Shown: positions 50,759 to 60,012 of the stretch, piece after piece
How the letters are laid out: the number at the start of each line of letters is the position of its first letter
Position numbering within the stretch: position 1 is the stretch's first letter
Source of the DNA: Trebonia sp963836195
Lineage (GTDB): Bacteria > Actinomycetota > Actinomycetes > Streptosporangiales > Streptosporangiaceae
Direction: 5' to 3'
Assembly: GCA_963836195.1 (NCBI GenBank)
Contig: CAWIIX010000020.1
Span: forward strand, 620,001-684,000
Length of the DNA stretch: 64,000 nucleotides
Notes under the pieces: generated by a model
What the model saw: the letters and a program-made list of their open reading frames with translations, nothing else
What the model was told of the DNA's origin: nothing
Database searches by the model: none
Translations under genes and position numbers: made by a program

Positions 50759-51796
50759 TCAATCTGTTTCGGGGAAGGTTCGGGGTAGTCCGAAGCTCGG
50801 CATGACGTTGCTGATGAAGCTGGTGATGGTCGTGATGTGGTCGCCGGCGGTGGTGATGACCAGGAGGCAGTAGGCGCGGTAGACACGGGCGTGCGGGTCT
50901 GCCAGGTACAAGCCGAGGGCGGGCTGGCCGTTGGCGCGCGTGGGCACCACGCGGTAGGCACGGCCGGGCCGGAAGGTGACAGCGGCGTAGACGCGTCGGG
51001 CCGATTCGATGCCGCGGTATTCCAGCATGGCCGGAGGCATGGACAGTCTCACGTCGGTGACGAGCAGTTCGATCAGGGCGTCGAGGTCGGCGCGTTCCAG
51101 GGCGTCGGTGAGCCGGGCGACGAGCCGCTGTTCAGCGGCAGCGTCGGGTTGGTGTGCGGGCCTCTCGTTGCCGGCGCGGCCGGAGTCGGCGAGACGGTTG
51201 TCGACGGTGGCGCGGGCGCGCTTGAGGGCGCTGGTTACGGATTCCTGGGTGGCATCGAGCATTTGGGCGACTTCGGAGGCGTGGTAGCCCAGGACGTCGC
51301 GGAGGACGAGCGCGGCGCGTTGGCGTGGGGGCAGCAACTGCAGGGCGGTGATGAAGGCCAGGGAGATGGCCTCGGTGGTCTCGTAGCGGGCCTCCGGTCC
51401 GGGGCGCTGGTCGACCAGGTGGTCGAGCAGGACGTCGGGGTAGGGCTCCAGCCACGGCGGGGCGTCGCCGGCGCTGGTGGGTTCGGGCAGGGTGGCCTCG
51501 GGTAGCGGGGCGGCGATGCGGGGGCGTCGGCTGTCGGCGCGCAGCATGCTCAGGCAGCGATTGGTAGCGATCTGATACAGCCAGGTCCGGAGCGAGGACC
51601 GCTGGCCGAACTCGCCGAGGTTACGCCAGGCGGACACGAGGGTCTCCTGAAGTGCGTCCTCGGCGTCCTGCAGAGATCCCAGGATGCGGTAGCAGTGCAC
51701 CTGCAACTCGTGCGAGTGGGCCTGGACCAGGTCGCGGAACGCGTCGTGGTCGCCGGCCCGGGCCCGGGCGATCAGGTCCGTCGTGTCCATCTCCAT
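50759..51796 (-). CDS. ECF sigma factor with SnoaL-like domain
   Basis: A 345-residue sigma factor: region 2 with HCYRILGSLQDAEDALQETL and WLYQIATNRCL, region 4 with LQLLPPRQRAALVLRDVLGY and EVAQMLDATQESVTSALK. The C-terminal 120 residues form a SnoaL-like domain (ARLTDALERADLDALIELL). Same architecture as the factor at 28791. It is divergent from a YCII/MFS operon and may control it. The start is ATG 51796. Confidence 0.9.
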   Translation of the reverse strand: MEMDTTDLIARARAGDHDAFRDLVQAHSHELQVHCYRILGSLQDAEDALQETLVSAWRNLGEFGQRSSLRTWLYQIATNRCLSMLRADSRRPRIAAPLPEATLPEPTSAGDAPPWLEPYPDVLLDHLVDQRPGPEARYETTEAISLAFITALQLLPPRQRAALVLRDVLGYHASEVAQMLDATQESVTSALKRARATVDNRLADSGRAGNERPAHQPDAAAEQRLVARLTDALERADLDALIELLVTDVRLSMPPAMLEYRGIESARRVYAAVTFRPGRAYRVVPTRANGQPALGLYLADPHARVYRAYCLLVITTAGDHITTITSFISNVMPSFGLPRTFPETD

Positions 51797-51979
51797 CGGC
51801 GTGCATCCTCGCTTCCTTCTTTCGGTCGGGCGTTCGGCTCCCTCAACGATAAGGACGACGTCGGCTGGCCAAATTGGGCGGCGTTGCGGCGCCCAAATTC
51901 CGGCGGGCGGTGGCGTCTACCCGGTTGGAGGCGGTCCCAGCCCGGGACGTGCCCCGAATACAGAACAGGACCACAGATC

Positions 51980-52279
51980 ATGGCCAAGTACGTTTTCTCC
52001 TTCCGCGTGCCCGCCGACTACGCGCCCAACGCCGGGACCGCGGCCGAGTGGCAAGCCTGGTTCGGCGGGCTGGGCGCGGCCCTGGTCGAAGTCGGCCACG
52101 CGGTGACCGATTACGCCTCACTCGGCGAGGTCGGCGGCAGCCGCTCCCGGATGGTCGCCTACTCGGTGGTGGCGGCCGAGGACCTGGACTCCGCGCTGGC
52201 GCTGGCCAAGGACTGCCCGGTGATGCGGGTCGGCGGCGGGGTCGAGGTCGGCCCGGTGATGGAAGCGGCCGGGTCGTGA
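51980..52279 (+). CDS. YCII/DGPF-type small protein
   Basis: A 99-residue ferredoxin-like protein of the YCII family: KYVFSFRVPADYAP, EWQAWFGGLGAALVEVGHAV, and ALALAKDCPVMRVGGGVEVGPVM, the usual YCII end. Genes of this family are repeatedly found beside ECF sigma factors and transporters. ATG 51980 has AGGA nine bases upstream. Its stop overlaps the MFS start (GTGA). Confidence 0.87.
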   Translation: MAKYVFSFRVPADYAPNAGTAAEWQAWFGGLGAALVEVGHAVTDYASLGEVGGSRSRMVAYSVVAAEDLDSALALAKDCPVMRVGGGVEVGPVMEAAGS

Positions 52280-53769
52280 GCGCCGCCATAACCGCACCGA
52301 CGGCGCCGCCGGAAGGGTTGTTCCTGGCGACCGGGCGCGGCAGGGTCACGCTGGCGCTGCTGTGCGCGGTGACGTTCCTGGACGTCATGGACGGCGCGAT
52401 CGTGAACGTCGCGCTGCCGACCATCCGTACGCACCTGGGGTTCTCGGTGCAAAACCTGCAGTGGGTGGTCAGCGGCTACCTGATCACCTACGGCGGGTTT
52501 CTGCTGCTGGGCGGACGGGCCGCGGACCTGCTGGGGCGGCGGCGGCTGCTGATCGCCGGGACCGCGCTGTTCGCGGCCTCCTCGCTAGCCTGCGCGTTGG
52601 CCGACAATCAGGGGCTGCTGGTCGGTGCCAGGCTCGCCCAGGGTCTCGGGGCGGCGATGATGTCCCCGGCCGCGCTGTCCATCCTGACCACCACCTTCCA
52701 GGGCTCCGACCGTCATAAGGCGCTGGGCCTGTGGGCCGGGATCAGCGGGCTGGCCACGACAGTCGGGCTGATCTTCGGCGGGCTGCTGACCGAGGAGTTC
52801 GGCTGGCGGTGGGTGTTCCTCGTGAACCTCCCGATGGCTGCGCTGGTGCTGTTCGGGGCGTTCCGGATCCTGAAGGCCGACCACGGCCGGACCACGGCGG
52901 GCGGTTTCGACGCGGTCGGCGCGGTGCTGGTTACCGCCAGCATGATGCTGCTGATCTTCACGTTGGTGAAGGCGCCGGACGTGGGCTGGGGTGCGGGCCG
53001 TACCATCGGCGGGCTGGCCGCCTCGGCGGTGCTGATGGCCGCGTTCGTGGTCAATGAGCAGCGGCGCGCCCATCCGCTGGTCCCGTTGTCGATCTTCCGG
53101 ATCAAGGGCCTGGCCGCCGCCGATGCCACCCAGGTGATCGCCTGGGCCGGGTTCTACTCGATGTTCTTCTTCGTCACCCTGTACATGCAGAACGTCCTGC
53201 ACTACTCCCAGCTGCGGTCCGGGCTCTCGTATGTGCCGGTGAGCGCCGGCATCGGGTTCGGCTCGACCTTGGCGACGAAGCTGTTCACCCGGACCGGCAC
53301 CCGTCCGATCATCGTCTCCGGAGCGCTGCTCGCCGCCGGCGGCATCTTCTGGCTGTCCCGCATCCCGGTGGATGGCACCTACCTCGGCAACCTGCTCGCC
53401 CCGCTGGTGGTCATGGGGGCCGGGTTGGGGCTGCTGTACGCCGGGGTGCAAACGGCCGCGAACGCGGGCGTGCCGAAGGATCAGGCCGGATTGGCCGCGG
53501 CCCTGATCACCGCCTCGTTCCAGCTCGGGTCCGCGCTCGGCCTGGCGGCGTTCAGCGGGATTGCGGCCAGCCGCACCAGCCACCTGCTGGCCGCCCACAC
53601 CCCGCCCCCGGAGGCGCTCACCGCCGGATTCCAGCGGGCCCTGCTTGTCAGCGCCCTCTGCCTGGTGGCAGCCGGAGCCATCGCGCTGCGCGCCGCCAAC
53701 ACCCACGGCGAACCCGCCGCCACACCAGAAATCCGACAAAACCTGGAGCCGTCCTACGACTCCGCGTAA
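52276..53769 (+). CDS. DHA2-family (EmrB/QacA) MFS drug exporter
   Basis: A 497-residue protein with about fourteen transmembrane helices. The motif-A region GGRAADLLGRRRLLI and the N-terminal VTFLDVMDGAIVNVALP, with aspartates in helix 1, mark the DHA2 drug:H+ antiporters. GTG 52276 overlaps the YCII stop. The operon is divergent from an ECF sigma gene, suggesting stress-triggered efflux. A strong hairpin follows the stop. Confidence 0.92.
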   Translation: MSAAITAPTAPPEGLFLATGRGRVTLALLCAVTFLDVMDGAIVNVALPTIRTHLGFSVQNLQWVVSGYLITYGGFLLLGGRAADLLGRRRLLIAGTALFAASSLACALADNQGLLVGARLAQGLGAAMMSPAALSILTTTFQGSDRHKALGLWAGISGLATTVGLIFGGLLTEEFGWRWVFLVNLPMAALVLFGAFRILKADHGRTTAGGFDAVGAVLVTASMMLLIFTLVKAPDVGWGAGRTIGGLAASAVLMAAFVVNEQRRAHPLVPLSIFRIKGLAAADATQVIAWAGFYSMFFFVTLYMQNVLHYSQLRSGLSYVPVSAGIGFGSTLATKLFTRTGTRPIIVSGALLAAGGIFWLSRIPVDGTYLGNLLAPLVVMGAGLGLLYAGVQTAANAGVPKDQAGLAAALITASFQLGSALGLAAFSGIAASRTSHLLAAHTPPPEALTAGFQRALLVSALCLVAAGAIALRAANTHGEPAATPEIRQNLEPSYDSA

Positions 53770-53782
53770 TACAACACAACGA

Positions 53783-53817
53783 AATCCCGGGATGGCGTTC
53801 AACGCCATCCCGGGATT
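53783..53817. terminator. Strong rho-independent-type hairpin
   Basis: AATCCCGGGATGGCGTT at 53783-53799 and its exact complement at 53801-53817 are separated by one base, giving a stem of about 15 pairs with a tight loop. TTCTCTT follows. It ends the MFS operon and may serve the convergent methyltransferase as well. Confidence 0.85.
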
Positions 53818-53860
53818 CTCTTACCTTCGGGTGCGCGCTATGCCCATCCCGCTCCCCTGG

Positions 53861-54526
53861 TCATGCCGAATCACTGGGGGCCAGCCCAGTTCCGCCCGGG
53901 AAGGTGAACAGCCGCTGGCCTAGCGTCAGTGCGGTAGGCTCGGCCGCCAGCCGGTGCGCTGCGACCGACATGAAGCCGTCGTGGCTGGTGTCGAACGCCT
54001 CCTCGCGGAAGCCTGCCTTCCCGAACCAGGACCGGATCGCGGGAGTTAGGTCGGGCGGACGGCGGTGCCTGGTCCACAGGACGAGCGCGCCGGGTGCGCA
54101 CAGGCTGGGCAGGGCTGTCACCGTGGCCCGGATGTCGCTGTCGGTGATGTTGCCGAAGATGCCGCATGCGACCACGATCTGGGCGGGTACCGCGCCGGCG
54201 CAGGCATCGGTGATCCCGGCGTCGGCCTGCAGCACCTCGACGGCGTGCAGCCCGGCCGCCTGCGCTGCCTGGCGCGCGAGCGCGACGTTGCGCTCGTCCA
54301 GCTCTGCCAGCCGGGCGCGCACGTCGTCCCGGCGCGGATGCCCGGTCAGCACGCCGATCACGTCCCTGCCCTGCCCGGCGCACAGGCTGATCAGGCGGAT
54401 GTCGCCGGCGGGCACACGTTCGAGCTCGGCCCGCAGGTGCCGCTGCACGCGTTCCCCCCGCCGCGAGAGCAGGGAGCCTGGATCGTCGTAATCCCGGTGC
54501 CATTCCACCCAGTCAGGCCGCACCAT
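53861..54526 (-). CDS. SAM-dependent methyltransferase-fold protein
   Basis: A 221-residue protein: VEWHRDYDDPGSLLSRR at the start, motif I IRLISLCAGQGRDVIGVL, then RARLAELDERNVALAR and VVACGIFGNITDSDI. This pattern is common in actinobacteria, sometimes annotated as class I methyltransferase of unknown substrate. ATG 54526. The start abuts, in the opposite direction, a weak small frame at 54525. Confidence 0.82.
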   Translation of the reverse strand: MVRPDWVEWHRDYDDPGSLLSRRGERVQRHLRAELERVPAGDIRLISLCAGQGRDVIGVLTGHPRRDDVRARLAELDERNVALARQAAQAAGLHAVEVLQADAGITDACAGAVPAQIVVACGIFGNITDSDIRATVTALPSLCAPGALVLWTRHRRPPDLTPAIRSWFGKAGFREEAFDTSHDGFMSVAAHRLAAEPTALTLGQRLFTFPGGTGLAPSDSA

Positions 54527-54851
54527 GCTGCGACCCTACCGTCCACAGTGGGAGTCACTGGACTACGTCGCCAAAGACGCTTACGAGTCGGCGACCGGCA
54601 GCGCTGGCGGGTGCGCCAAGGTCTTCCACGACGCCGTAAAGACTCAGCTCAGCAACGCAATATTCGAGCGACACCCTAAAGGGGAACGCTGGGACGCCAG
54701 GGACGAAGCAATCGCGGCGGTGAAGATTCCCCTGGTGGCGGCGCGCTTTCCCCTGAGCTTACCGAGCCGAAGCGCGGCGCCCTCCCGCGCCCGACGCGGG
54801 CAGAAAATTGCGCATTCTCCTGTGGTACAGGCGGGTCCCGCGTGGCTCTAA
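54525..54851 (+). CDS. Possible small protein, weakly supported
   Basis: A 108-residue frame. The first 65 residues have a coding-like look (LDYVAKDAYESATG, VFHDAVKTQLSNAIFERHP), while the rest is Arg/Ser/Pro-rich. No ribosome site is evident and no family is recognised. It occupies most of the 387-base gap before the next sigma gene. It may be a gene remnant. Confidence 0.3.
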   Translation: MLRPYRPQWESLDYVAKDAYESATGSAGGCAKVFHDAVKTQLSNAIFERHPKGERWDARDEAIAAVKIPLVAARFPLSLPSRSAAPSRARRGQKIAHSPVVQAGPAWL

Positions 54852-54913
54852 CTAAGTGAGAGCCTGCAGCAAGGCTGGAACGGAGAAAGTGCGTTGAGCT
54901 ACGGAATCCACTC

Positions 54914-55408
54914 GTGAGACACGGCCAGGACCAGGCGGCCAGCCCGGCCGCCGCCCAGGGCCGGGCGGCGGAGTTCGAGGGGTTCATGCGGGAAGGCGAG
55001 CCGAAGCTGCGTCGCGCCCTGGTGGCCGCCTACGGCTTCGAGGACGGGAGGGACGCCACGGCAGAGGCGCTCGCCTACGCCTGGGAGCACTGGGAGCGTC
55101 TTCGGGCGATGCCGAACGCGATGGGGTACCTGTTCCGCGTCGGGCAGAGCAGCCGCAGGCACCGACGGGTACCCGTGCTCTACGACGTCTCAGGATGGCC
55201 GGACCACCTGTTTGAGCCCGGACTGCCCGGTGCGCTCGCGGCCCTGTCGCGGCGCCAGCGCACGGTGGTCGTCCTAGTGCACGGGTTCGGCTACACGCTG
55301 CATGAGGTCGCGGAGCTGACTGGCATGCGCCGCACCACCGTTCAGAACCACAGCGACCGGGCATTGGCGCGGCTGCGCGGCAAACTAGGAGTCACCCATG
55401 GACAATGA
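54914..55408 (+). CDS. ECF-type sigma factor (short)
   Basis: A 164-residue protein. Region 2 is loosely kept (LRRALVAAYGFEDGRDATAEALAYAWEHW), region 4 is clear (LAALSRRQRTVVVLVHGFGYTLHEVAELTGMRRTTVQNH). It lacks any extension and is the compact SigE-like form. GTG 54914 has no strong ribosome site. It overlaps the next gene by 11 bases, so the two form a sigma/membrane-partner pair. Confidence 0.8.
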   Translation: MRHGQDQAASPAAAQGRAAEFEGFMREGEPKLRRALVAAYGFEDGRDATAEALAYAWEHWERLRAMPNAMGYLFRVGQSSRRHRRVPVLYDVSGWPDHLFEPGLPGALAALSRRQRTVVVLVHGFGYTLHEVAELTGMRRTTVQNHSDRALARLRGKLGVTHGQ

Positions 55409-56315
55409 CTTGGACAGCCAGATCCGCGAGCTGATCGACTGCGGGGCACGGCCCGTCTCGTTTCACGAGGTCAGCCAGCGGGGCGCGCCGTCTGCCCCCC
55501 GCGTGGCCGGACGGCGCCGCACGCTGGTCACCGCCGCCGCGGCCGGGGTTGCCGCCGCCGGCTGCGCGGCCGGGCTCGCCGTCGCGCTCTCCTCCCCCGG
55601 CGCCCCGTCACGACCTGCCGCGCAGGCCAGCCCCTCCAGCCGCTCTAGCCAGGGGTCCGCGTTCCTGACGGCGGCGACTGTCAGGCAGGTGGCGTCGGCA
55701 TCCCGCTCCGCCCTGGCGAACTCCGGCCGGGAGCAAATCAGCTACCGGAGCGTGAAAAACGGGACCGTAACCCTCGCGGGGACCGACACCGTCACCTACT
55801 CGGGAAGCGATTACAACTACGCGGTCCACCAGACGGTGCCGGCGTTCCCCGGCGGCGTCGTCCGGGTCGTGCACGGACAGTACTACATCGGGGTGGGCCC
55901 AAGACTTGTGTGGCTGCACCAGCTTGGCGAGGACACCAGCCCCCAGTTCCCCGAGGCGGCGACGCTGCTGCGGCTGCTGTCCCCTGCCGCGGGCTTCCAG
56001 GACGCCGGGACAGATGTGATCGGCGGTACCCAGCTCACCCACCTGCACGCCACCCGGCTCAGCGGGCTGCCGGAAGGCACGACTCTCGCGCGGTACGCGA
56101 ACTTGACCGCGGATCTCAAGTCCGGGACTGTGCCGCCGGGGTCCCTGACCGCGCTCGACGTGTGGGTCGATAGACATGACGTGGTGCACCAGATGAACAT
56201 CCAGCTGCTGGGCAGCGACGGCCAGACCACGCTCACGGTGACCTTTACCGACTTCGGGCAACCGCAGTCCATCACCGCCCCGGCGACCTCGAACCCAGTC
56301 CCGGCTTCCCCCTGA
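55398..56315 (+). CDS. Membrane-anchored partner of the sigma factor, possible anti-sigma
   Basis: A 305-residue protein: a short cytoplasmic N-terminus (residues 1-36), one transmembrane helix at about 37-62 (TLVTAAAAGVAAAGCAAGLA), a Ser/Pro linker and an extracytoplasmic beta-rich domain. Overlap with the sigma gene and topology suggest an anti-sigma or sensor role, though the cytoplasmic tail lacks a ZAS motif. A strong hairpin follows. Confidence 0.7.
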   Translation: MDNDLDSQIRELIDCGARPVSFHEVSQRGAPSAPRVAGRRRTLVTAAAAGVAAAGCAAGLAVALSSPGAPSRPAAQASPSSRSSQGSAFLTAATVRQVASASRSALANSGREQISYRSVKNGTVTLAGTDTVTYSGSDYNYAVHQTVPAFPGGVVRVVHGQYYIGVGPRLVWLHQLGEDTSPQFPEAATLLRLLSPAAGFQDAGTDVIGGTQLTHLHATRLSGLPEGTTLARYANLTADLKSGTVPPGSLTALDVWVDRHDVVHQMNIQLLGSDGQTTLTVTFTDFGQPQSITAPATSNPVPASP

Positions 56316-56324
56316 GCTCTGGCT

Positions 56325-56353
56325 GGGGGCCGCGGGTCTCCCCCGCGGCCCCC
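56325..56353. terminator. GC-rich terminator hairpin
   Basis: GGGGGCCGCGGG and CCCGCGGCCCCC pair perfectly over 12 bp with a five-base loop (TCTCC), ten bases past the stop of the sigma-partner gene. Confidence 0.8.
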
Positions 56354-56492
56354 ATGCCACGACGCGGCGTCCAAATTTCTCTTAAGAACTTTGAGGAGGA
56401 GCGGCTGCGCGAGGCTGAAATGTCAGCACAGATCGCTATTATGTTCGTGTAGGTCAAGTTCATACCCATACTTATCCGGAGGGAGGCCGATA

Positions 56493-58547
56493 GTGGACGA
56501 GCATGAGTCGCCCGGTTCCGACCCGATCCCGGAGAACACGGATGGCGGACTCCCCCATCCGGGCTGTGCGCCTGACCCGGAGTGGGATGCCTACCTCGCC
56601 TGGCGCGAGCGGGAGATCGCCGCAGGCCGTGACGAGAAGCCGCCCGAGCAGTGGGAGATCGAGGGTTCGGCGGTCTCGCTGAGCCTCGGTGACGCTACTG
56701 ACATCGATCCGGCGATCCTGGCCGCTGTATGCGGGCCGGATGGTCTGGGCGGCGATGCGCTCGGCCCGCAGTTCGGCCAGGACGCCGCCGCGGACGTGCT
56801 GCGGCCCAACCCGGTGCTGGCTGCGCTGACTGAGCAGGCGTGCGCCGACCTGTCGCGACTGACCGACAATCAGCTGATCGGCGCGCTCCGAGCCGCGCGG
56901 CGACTGGAGAACCGCACCCATTACCTGCAGACGCGGACCATCGCCGAGTTCGCTCGCCGCCGGGCCGAGGAACTCGAGACCGCGAAGGCCCGTGGCGTCC
57001 GTGTCCGCTGCCGCGCGGGCGAATTTCCGGGGGTCGAGCTGGCCTCGGAACTGCTCATCAGCGGGCTGGAAGCCGGACGCTGGATCGACTCGGCCACCGA
57101 TCTCACGACCCGCCTGCCAAGGACGTTGCAGGGCATGTCGGCCGGTCTGATCGATGCCGAGCGCGGGGCGGTTATCGCCGCGTACACGGGTTGCCTCAGC
57201 GCGGAAGACGCCGCCATGGCCGACGAGATCCTGGCGGCGACCGCGCCGGAGGTCCGCGCCGAGACGCTGGCCCGTCGAGCCGCCGCTTTGGAGATGAAGC
57301 TCGACCCGGAGGCGGCGAAGACCCGCAAGGAGAAAACCAAGCGAGTTGCCCAGCGGGTCCAGGTTCAGCTTGAGCGGTCGGGAAACGCCTCCGTCGCTGG
57401 TCGCGAGCTCGATGTCGCCGATGCAATGGCCTCCAAGGCCAACATCCACGCCATCGCTCTGCGGCTGCGTCGCGCCGGCCTAACGGGCTCCCTCGACCAT
57501 CTGCGCGCCGGCGTCTTCAACGACCTGCTCCAGGGCCGCAGCCCCTTCGACCGCCTCGCCCCAATCCCCGAAGCGCCGGCAGCTTGCGACGTATCCGATG
57601 AGGAGGACGCGTTCGCTGGCGACAACGCGCGAGCCGACGACCTAACACCTGAGGCCGAGACGACGCCGGCCGACGATTCGGTTCCATTGGACGCGCCGAT
57701 CCCCGAGAGCCCGAGCGACGGGTGGGACTCCCCGGATGACCCCATCGCGGACCAGGGCGAAGATGCGGACGGGGAGGCGTCCATCGGCAACTGGCCCCGC
57801 TCAGGCGATCATCCCAGCCCTGACGAGGACTTCGGTTACGACGATGAGAACGCAACACCGTCAGGCACGAACAGCAGGGCCCGCACGCCCACGCCGGCGA
57901 TCATCAACCTCCTCGTCCACGCGGGCACCCTCTTCGGTTGGGACACCACCCCGTCCCAAGCAGGAGGTTGGGGCCTCCTGAACCCCGGTGAAACCAGGGA
58001 CCTCGTCGGCGCCGCCTCGATGCACCCCCAGACCCGCTGGTGCATGACCGTCCTCGGCCCTGACGGCACAGCCGTCGCCCACGGCTGCTCGCCAGGACGA
58101 CATCCGTGGTCCCCGGCTCCTCCAGACGCCGAAGCATCACCGCCGCAGTCGCTACGGGACGGACCCCACGCCAGGAAGGCCGAGCAGTTCTTCGACTTCG
58201 TGCGCGCCCTGCATCTCACCATCGAGCCAATCGCCAAGGGAACGTGCGACCATCGACACGCCGAGGAGCCCTACACCCCGAGCCGCAAGCTCCAGCATCT
58301 GGTCCGCGCCCGCTCGGGCACCTGTACAGCACCCGGCTGTCAGGCCCAGGCCGTCCACGCGGACCTGGACCACACAACTCCGTACCCAGAAGGTTCCACC
58401 GACGAGTGCAACCTAGGCCCGAAGTGCCGCACTCACCATCGTGCAAAGCAGACTCCAGGCTGGAAGGTCGAGCAGCCCGAGCCCGGCGTCTTCCGCTGGA
58501 CCCTCCCCTCAGGCCGCGGCCATACCACCCGCCCCAGCACCTACTGA
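56493..58547 (+). CDS. DUF222/13E12-type HNH endonuclease-domain protein
   Basis: A 684-residue protein. The DUF222 domain spans about residues 90-360 (LSRLTDNQLIGALRAARRLENR, SAGLIDAERGAVIAA). A long acidic, Ser/Pro-rich linker follows, and the HNH finger lies near the C-terminus, with C-T-A-P-G-C, HADLDHTTPYPEGSTDE and CRTHHRAKQ, so the two zinc CxxC-like pairs and the catalytic HH are intact. This is the REP13E12 family of actinobacteria, often multicopy and used as phage integration sites. GTG 56493 follows GGAGGGAGG. Target unknown. Confidence 0.9.
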   Translation: MDEHESPGSDPIPENTDGGLPHPGCAPDPEWDAYLAWREREIAAGRDEKPPEQWEIEGSAVSLSLGDATDIDPAILAAVCGPDGLGGDALGPQFGQDAAADVLRPNPVLAALTEQACADLSRLTDNQLIGALRAARRLENRTHYLQTRTIAEFARRRAEELETAKARGVRVRCRAGEFPGVELASELLISGLEAGRWIDSATDLTTRLPRTLQGMSAGLIDAERGAVIAAYTGCLSAEDAAMADEILAATAPEVRAETLARRAAALEMKLDPEAAKTRKEKTKRVAQRVQVQLERSGNASVAGRELDVADAMASKANIHAIALRLRRAGLTGSLDHLRAGVFNDLLQGRSPFDRLAPIPEAPAACDVSDEEDAFAGDNARADDLTPEAETTPADDSVPLDAPIPESPSDGWDSPDDPIADQGEDADGEASIGNWPRSGDHPSPDEDFGYDDENATPSGTNSRARTPTPAIINLLVHAGTLFGWDTTPSQAGGWGLLNPGETRDLVGAASMHPQTRWCMTVLGPDGTAVAHGCSPGRHPWSPAPPDAEASPPQSLRDGPHARKAEQFFDFVRALHLTIEPIAKGTCDHRHAEEPYTPSRKLQHLVRARSGTCTAPGCQAQAVHADLDHTTPYPEGSTDECNLGPKCRTHHRAKQTPGWKVEQPEPGVFRWTLPSGRGHTTRPSTY

Positions 58548-58640
58548 ATCGACGGGGAGGCCGGGAAGCGCTCGTTCTCCCCGGTGAGCCCAAGCAGCCG
58601 GGTCCCTCATGGGCGATACGGTACGTTTCATGCCGTGCAG

Positions 58641-59276
58641 ATGATCGAACGGCCGTGGGGCATCACGGCATTCAGCAGCGCGAGCGTGCAGGCCCCGCCC
58701 GATCTGGCGCGACTGAGGTTCCGGGTGTCGCGGCTCCAGCAGACCCCGGCGGAGTCCTTCGCGATGACCAGCGAGGCCGTCGGCGAGGTGCGCCGAGTGC
58801 TGCGTGAACACCGGGTCCCCGATGGCAGCGTGCAGAAGTCGCAGCTGACGCTGGCGAGCGCGTGGAGCAACGGCACCGACCGGAAGTTCCTTGGCTACCA
58901 GTGCCAGGCGTCGTTCGTGGTGGAGTCACGCGAGCTAGACGGCGTTCAGCAACTCCTGGTGGACGTCGTAGCGGCGGGCGCGAACGAGATCCAGGCCATG
59001 AGCTTCGACGTCATCGACAAGCCCGCCGTGCGGGCCGAGGCCCGCCGGGCGGCTGTCCTGGCGGCCCGGCGCAAGGCGCAGCTTTACGCCGATGCGGCCG
59101 GCGTGCGGCTGGGCGCGGTTCTGCACATCGAGGACGTGGACCCCGACAAGCTCGGCGAAGGCGGCTACCGCAGTCACTCCTCGGCGTTCAGCGAGTCCTC
59201 GGCTGAGAATCTCGCCCCGGGCCATGTGGTCGTGTCGGCTGCGGTGATCCTCGGCTTCGCGATCGCACATGACTAG
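58641..59276 (+). CDS. SIMPL-domain protein
   Basis: A 211-residue protein with the SIMPL/DUF541 fold: ITAFSSASVQAPPDLARLRFRV, VGEVRRVLREHRVPDGSVQKSQLTL, and the YQCQASFVVESRELDGVQQLLVDVVAAGANEI strand-helix. Members are usually exported, but no signal peptide is visible here, so this one may be cytoplasmic. GTG 58635 or ATG 58641 is the start. Confidence 0.85.
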   Translation: MIERPWGITAFSSASVQAPPDLARLRFRVSRLQQTPAESFAMTSEAVGEVRRVLREHRVPDGSVQKSQLTLASAWSNGTDRKFLGYQCQASFVVESRELDGVQQLLVDVVAAGANEIQAMSFDVIDKPAVRAEARRAAVLAARRKAQLYADAAGVRLGAVLHIEDVDPDKLGEGGYRSHSSAFSESSAENLAPGHVVVSAAVILGFAIAHD

Positions 59277-59391
59277 AGAAATCGCACATTAAGAGACCGC
59301 GTGAGCGGTCGGCCGGCGGTGCCTGCCGGAGGATCGGCCCAGTGGTGCGAGAGACTGGCCTCAGACCACGATTCTGCGGAGGCACCGACTG

Positions 59392-59997
59392 ATGACGGAA
59401 CAAGCGCACCCGGAGTGGGAATCCAGTTACACCAGCGACACGCCCGCCCCGTGGGACATCGGCCGGCCGCAACCGGCGTTTGTCCGGCTCGCTGACAAGG
59501 GCCTGCTGACCGGGCTCCTGCTCGACGCCGGCTGCGGAACCGGCGAGAACTCGCTCCTCGCCGCCAGCCGCGGCGCCGATGTCGTCGGCATCGACCTGTC
59601 GCCGACCGCGATCGCCCGGGCGCGGGAGAAGGCGTCCGAGCGCGGGCTGGCCGCGCGGTTCGAGGTGGCGGACGCACTTGACCTCGAACGCCTCGCCTTC
59701 ACCGTCGACACGGTGATCGACAGCGGCGTGTTCCACGTGTTCAACGACGACGCACGGGCCCGGTACGTCGCCAGCCTCGCCGCTGCGCTCAAACCAGGGG
59801 GCGTCTGCTATCTCATGTGCTTCAGTGATCGGCAGCCGGGGACCTGGGGTCCGCGCCGTGTTAGCGCGGACGAGCTGCGCGCGGCGTTCAGTGACGGCTG
59901 GGTCGTCGAGTCGATCACCGCGGACACCTTCGACATCAACCCGGTCGAGGGCGCGACGCGGGTGGAAGCGTGGCTGGCCACGATCACGCGTCTATGA
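59392..59997 (+). CDS. Class I SAM-dependent methyltransferase
   Basis: A 201-residue enzyme: PWDIGRPQPAFVRL at the start, motif I LLDAGCGTGENSLLAASRGA, VVGIDLSPTAIARAREKA, then DSGVFHVFNDDAR and YLMCFSDRQPG. This is the thiopurine/thiol-methyltransferase-like group, which commonly S-methylates small thiols or halides. The substrate is not proven. ATG 59392 has GGAGG nine bases upstream. Confidence 0.9.
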   Translation: MTEQAHPEWESSYTSDTPAPWDIGRPQPAFVRLADKGLLTGLLLDAGCGTGENSLLAASRGADVVGIDLSPTAIARAREKASERGLAARFEVADALDLERLAFTVDTVIDSGVFHVFNDDARARYVASLAAALKPGGVCYLMCFSDRQPGTWGPRRVSADELRAAFSDGWVVESITADTFDINPVEGATRVEAWLATITRL

Positions 59998-60012
59998 CCA
60001 GGGGAAATCGAG

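Noticed and set aside
56493..58547. Restriction or homing system around the HNH protein
   Set aside because: It is a standard DUF222/13E12 protein; no methyltransferase specificity partner, intron or integrase is adjacent.
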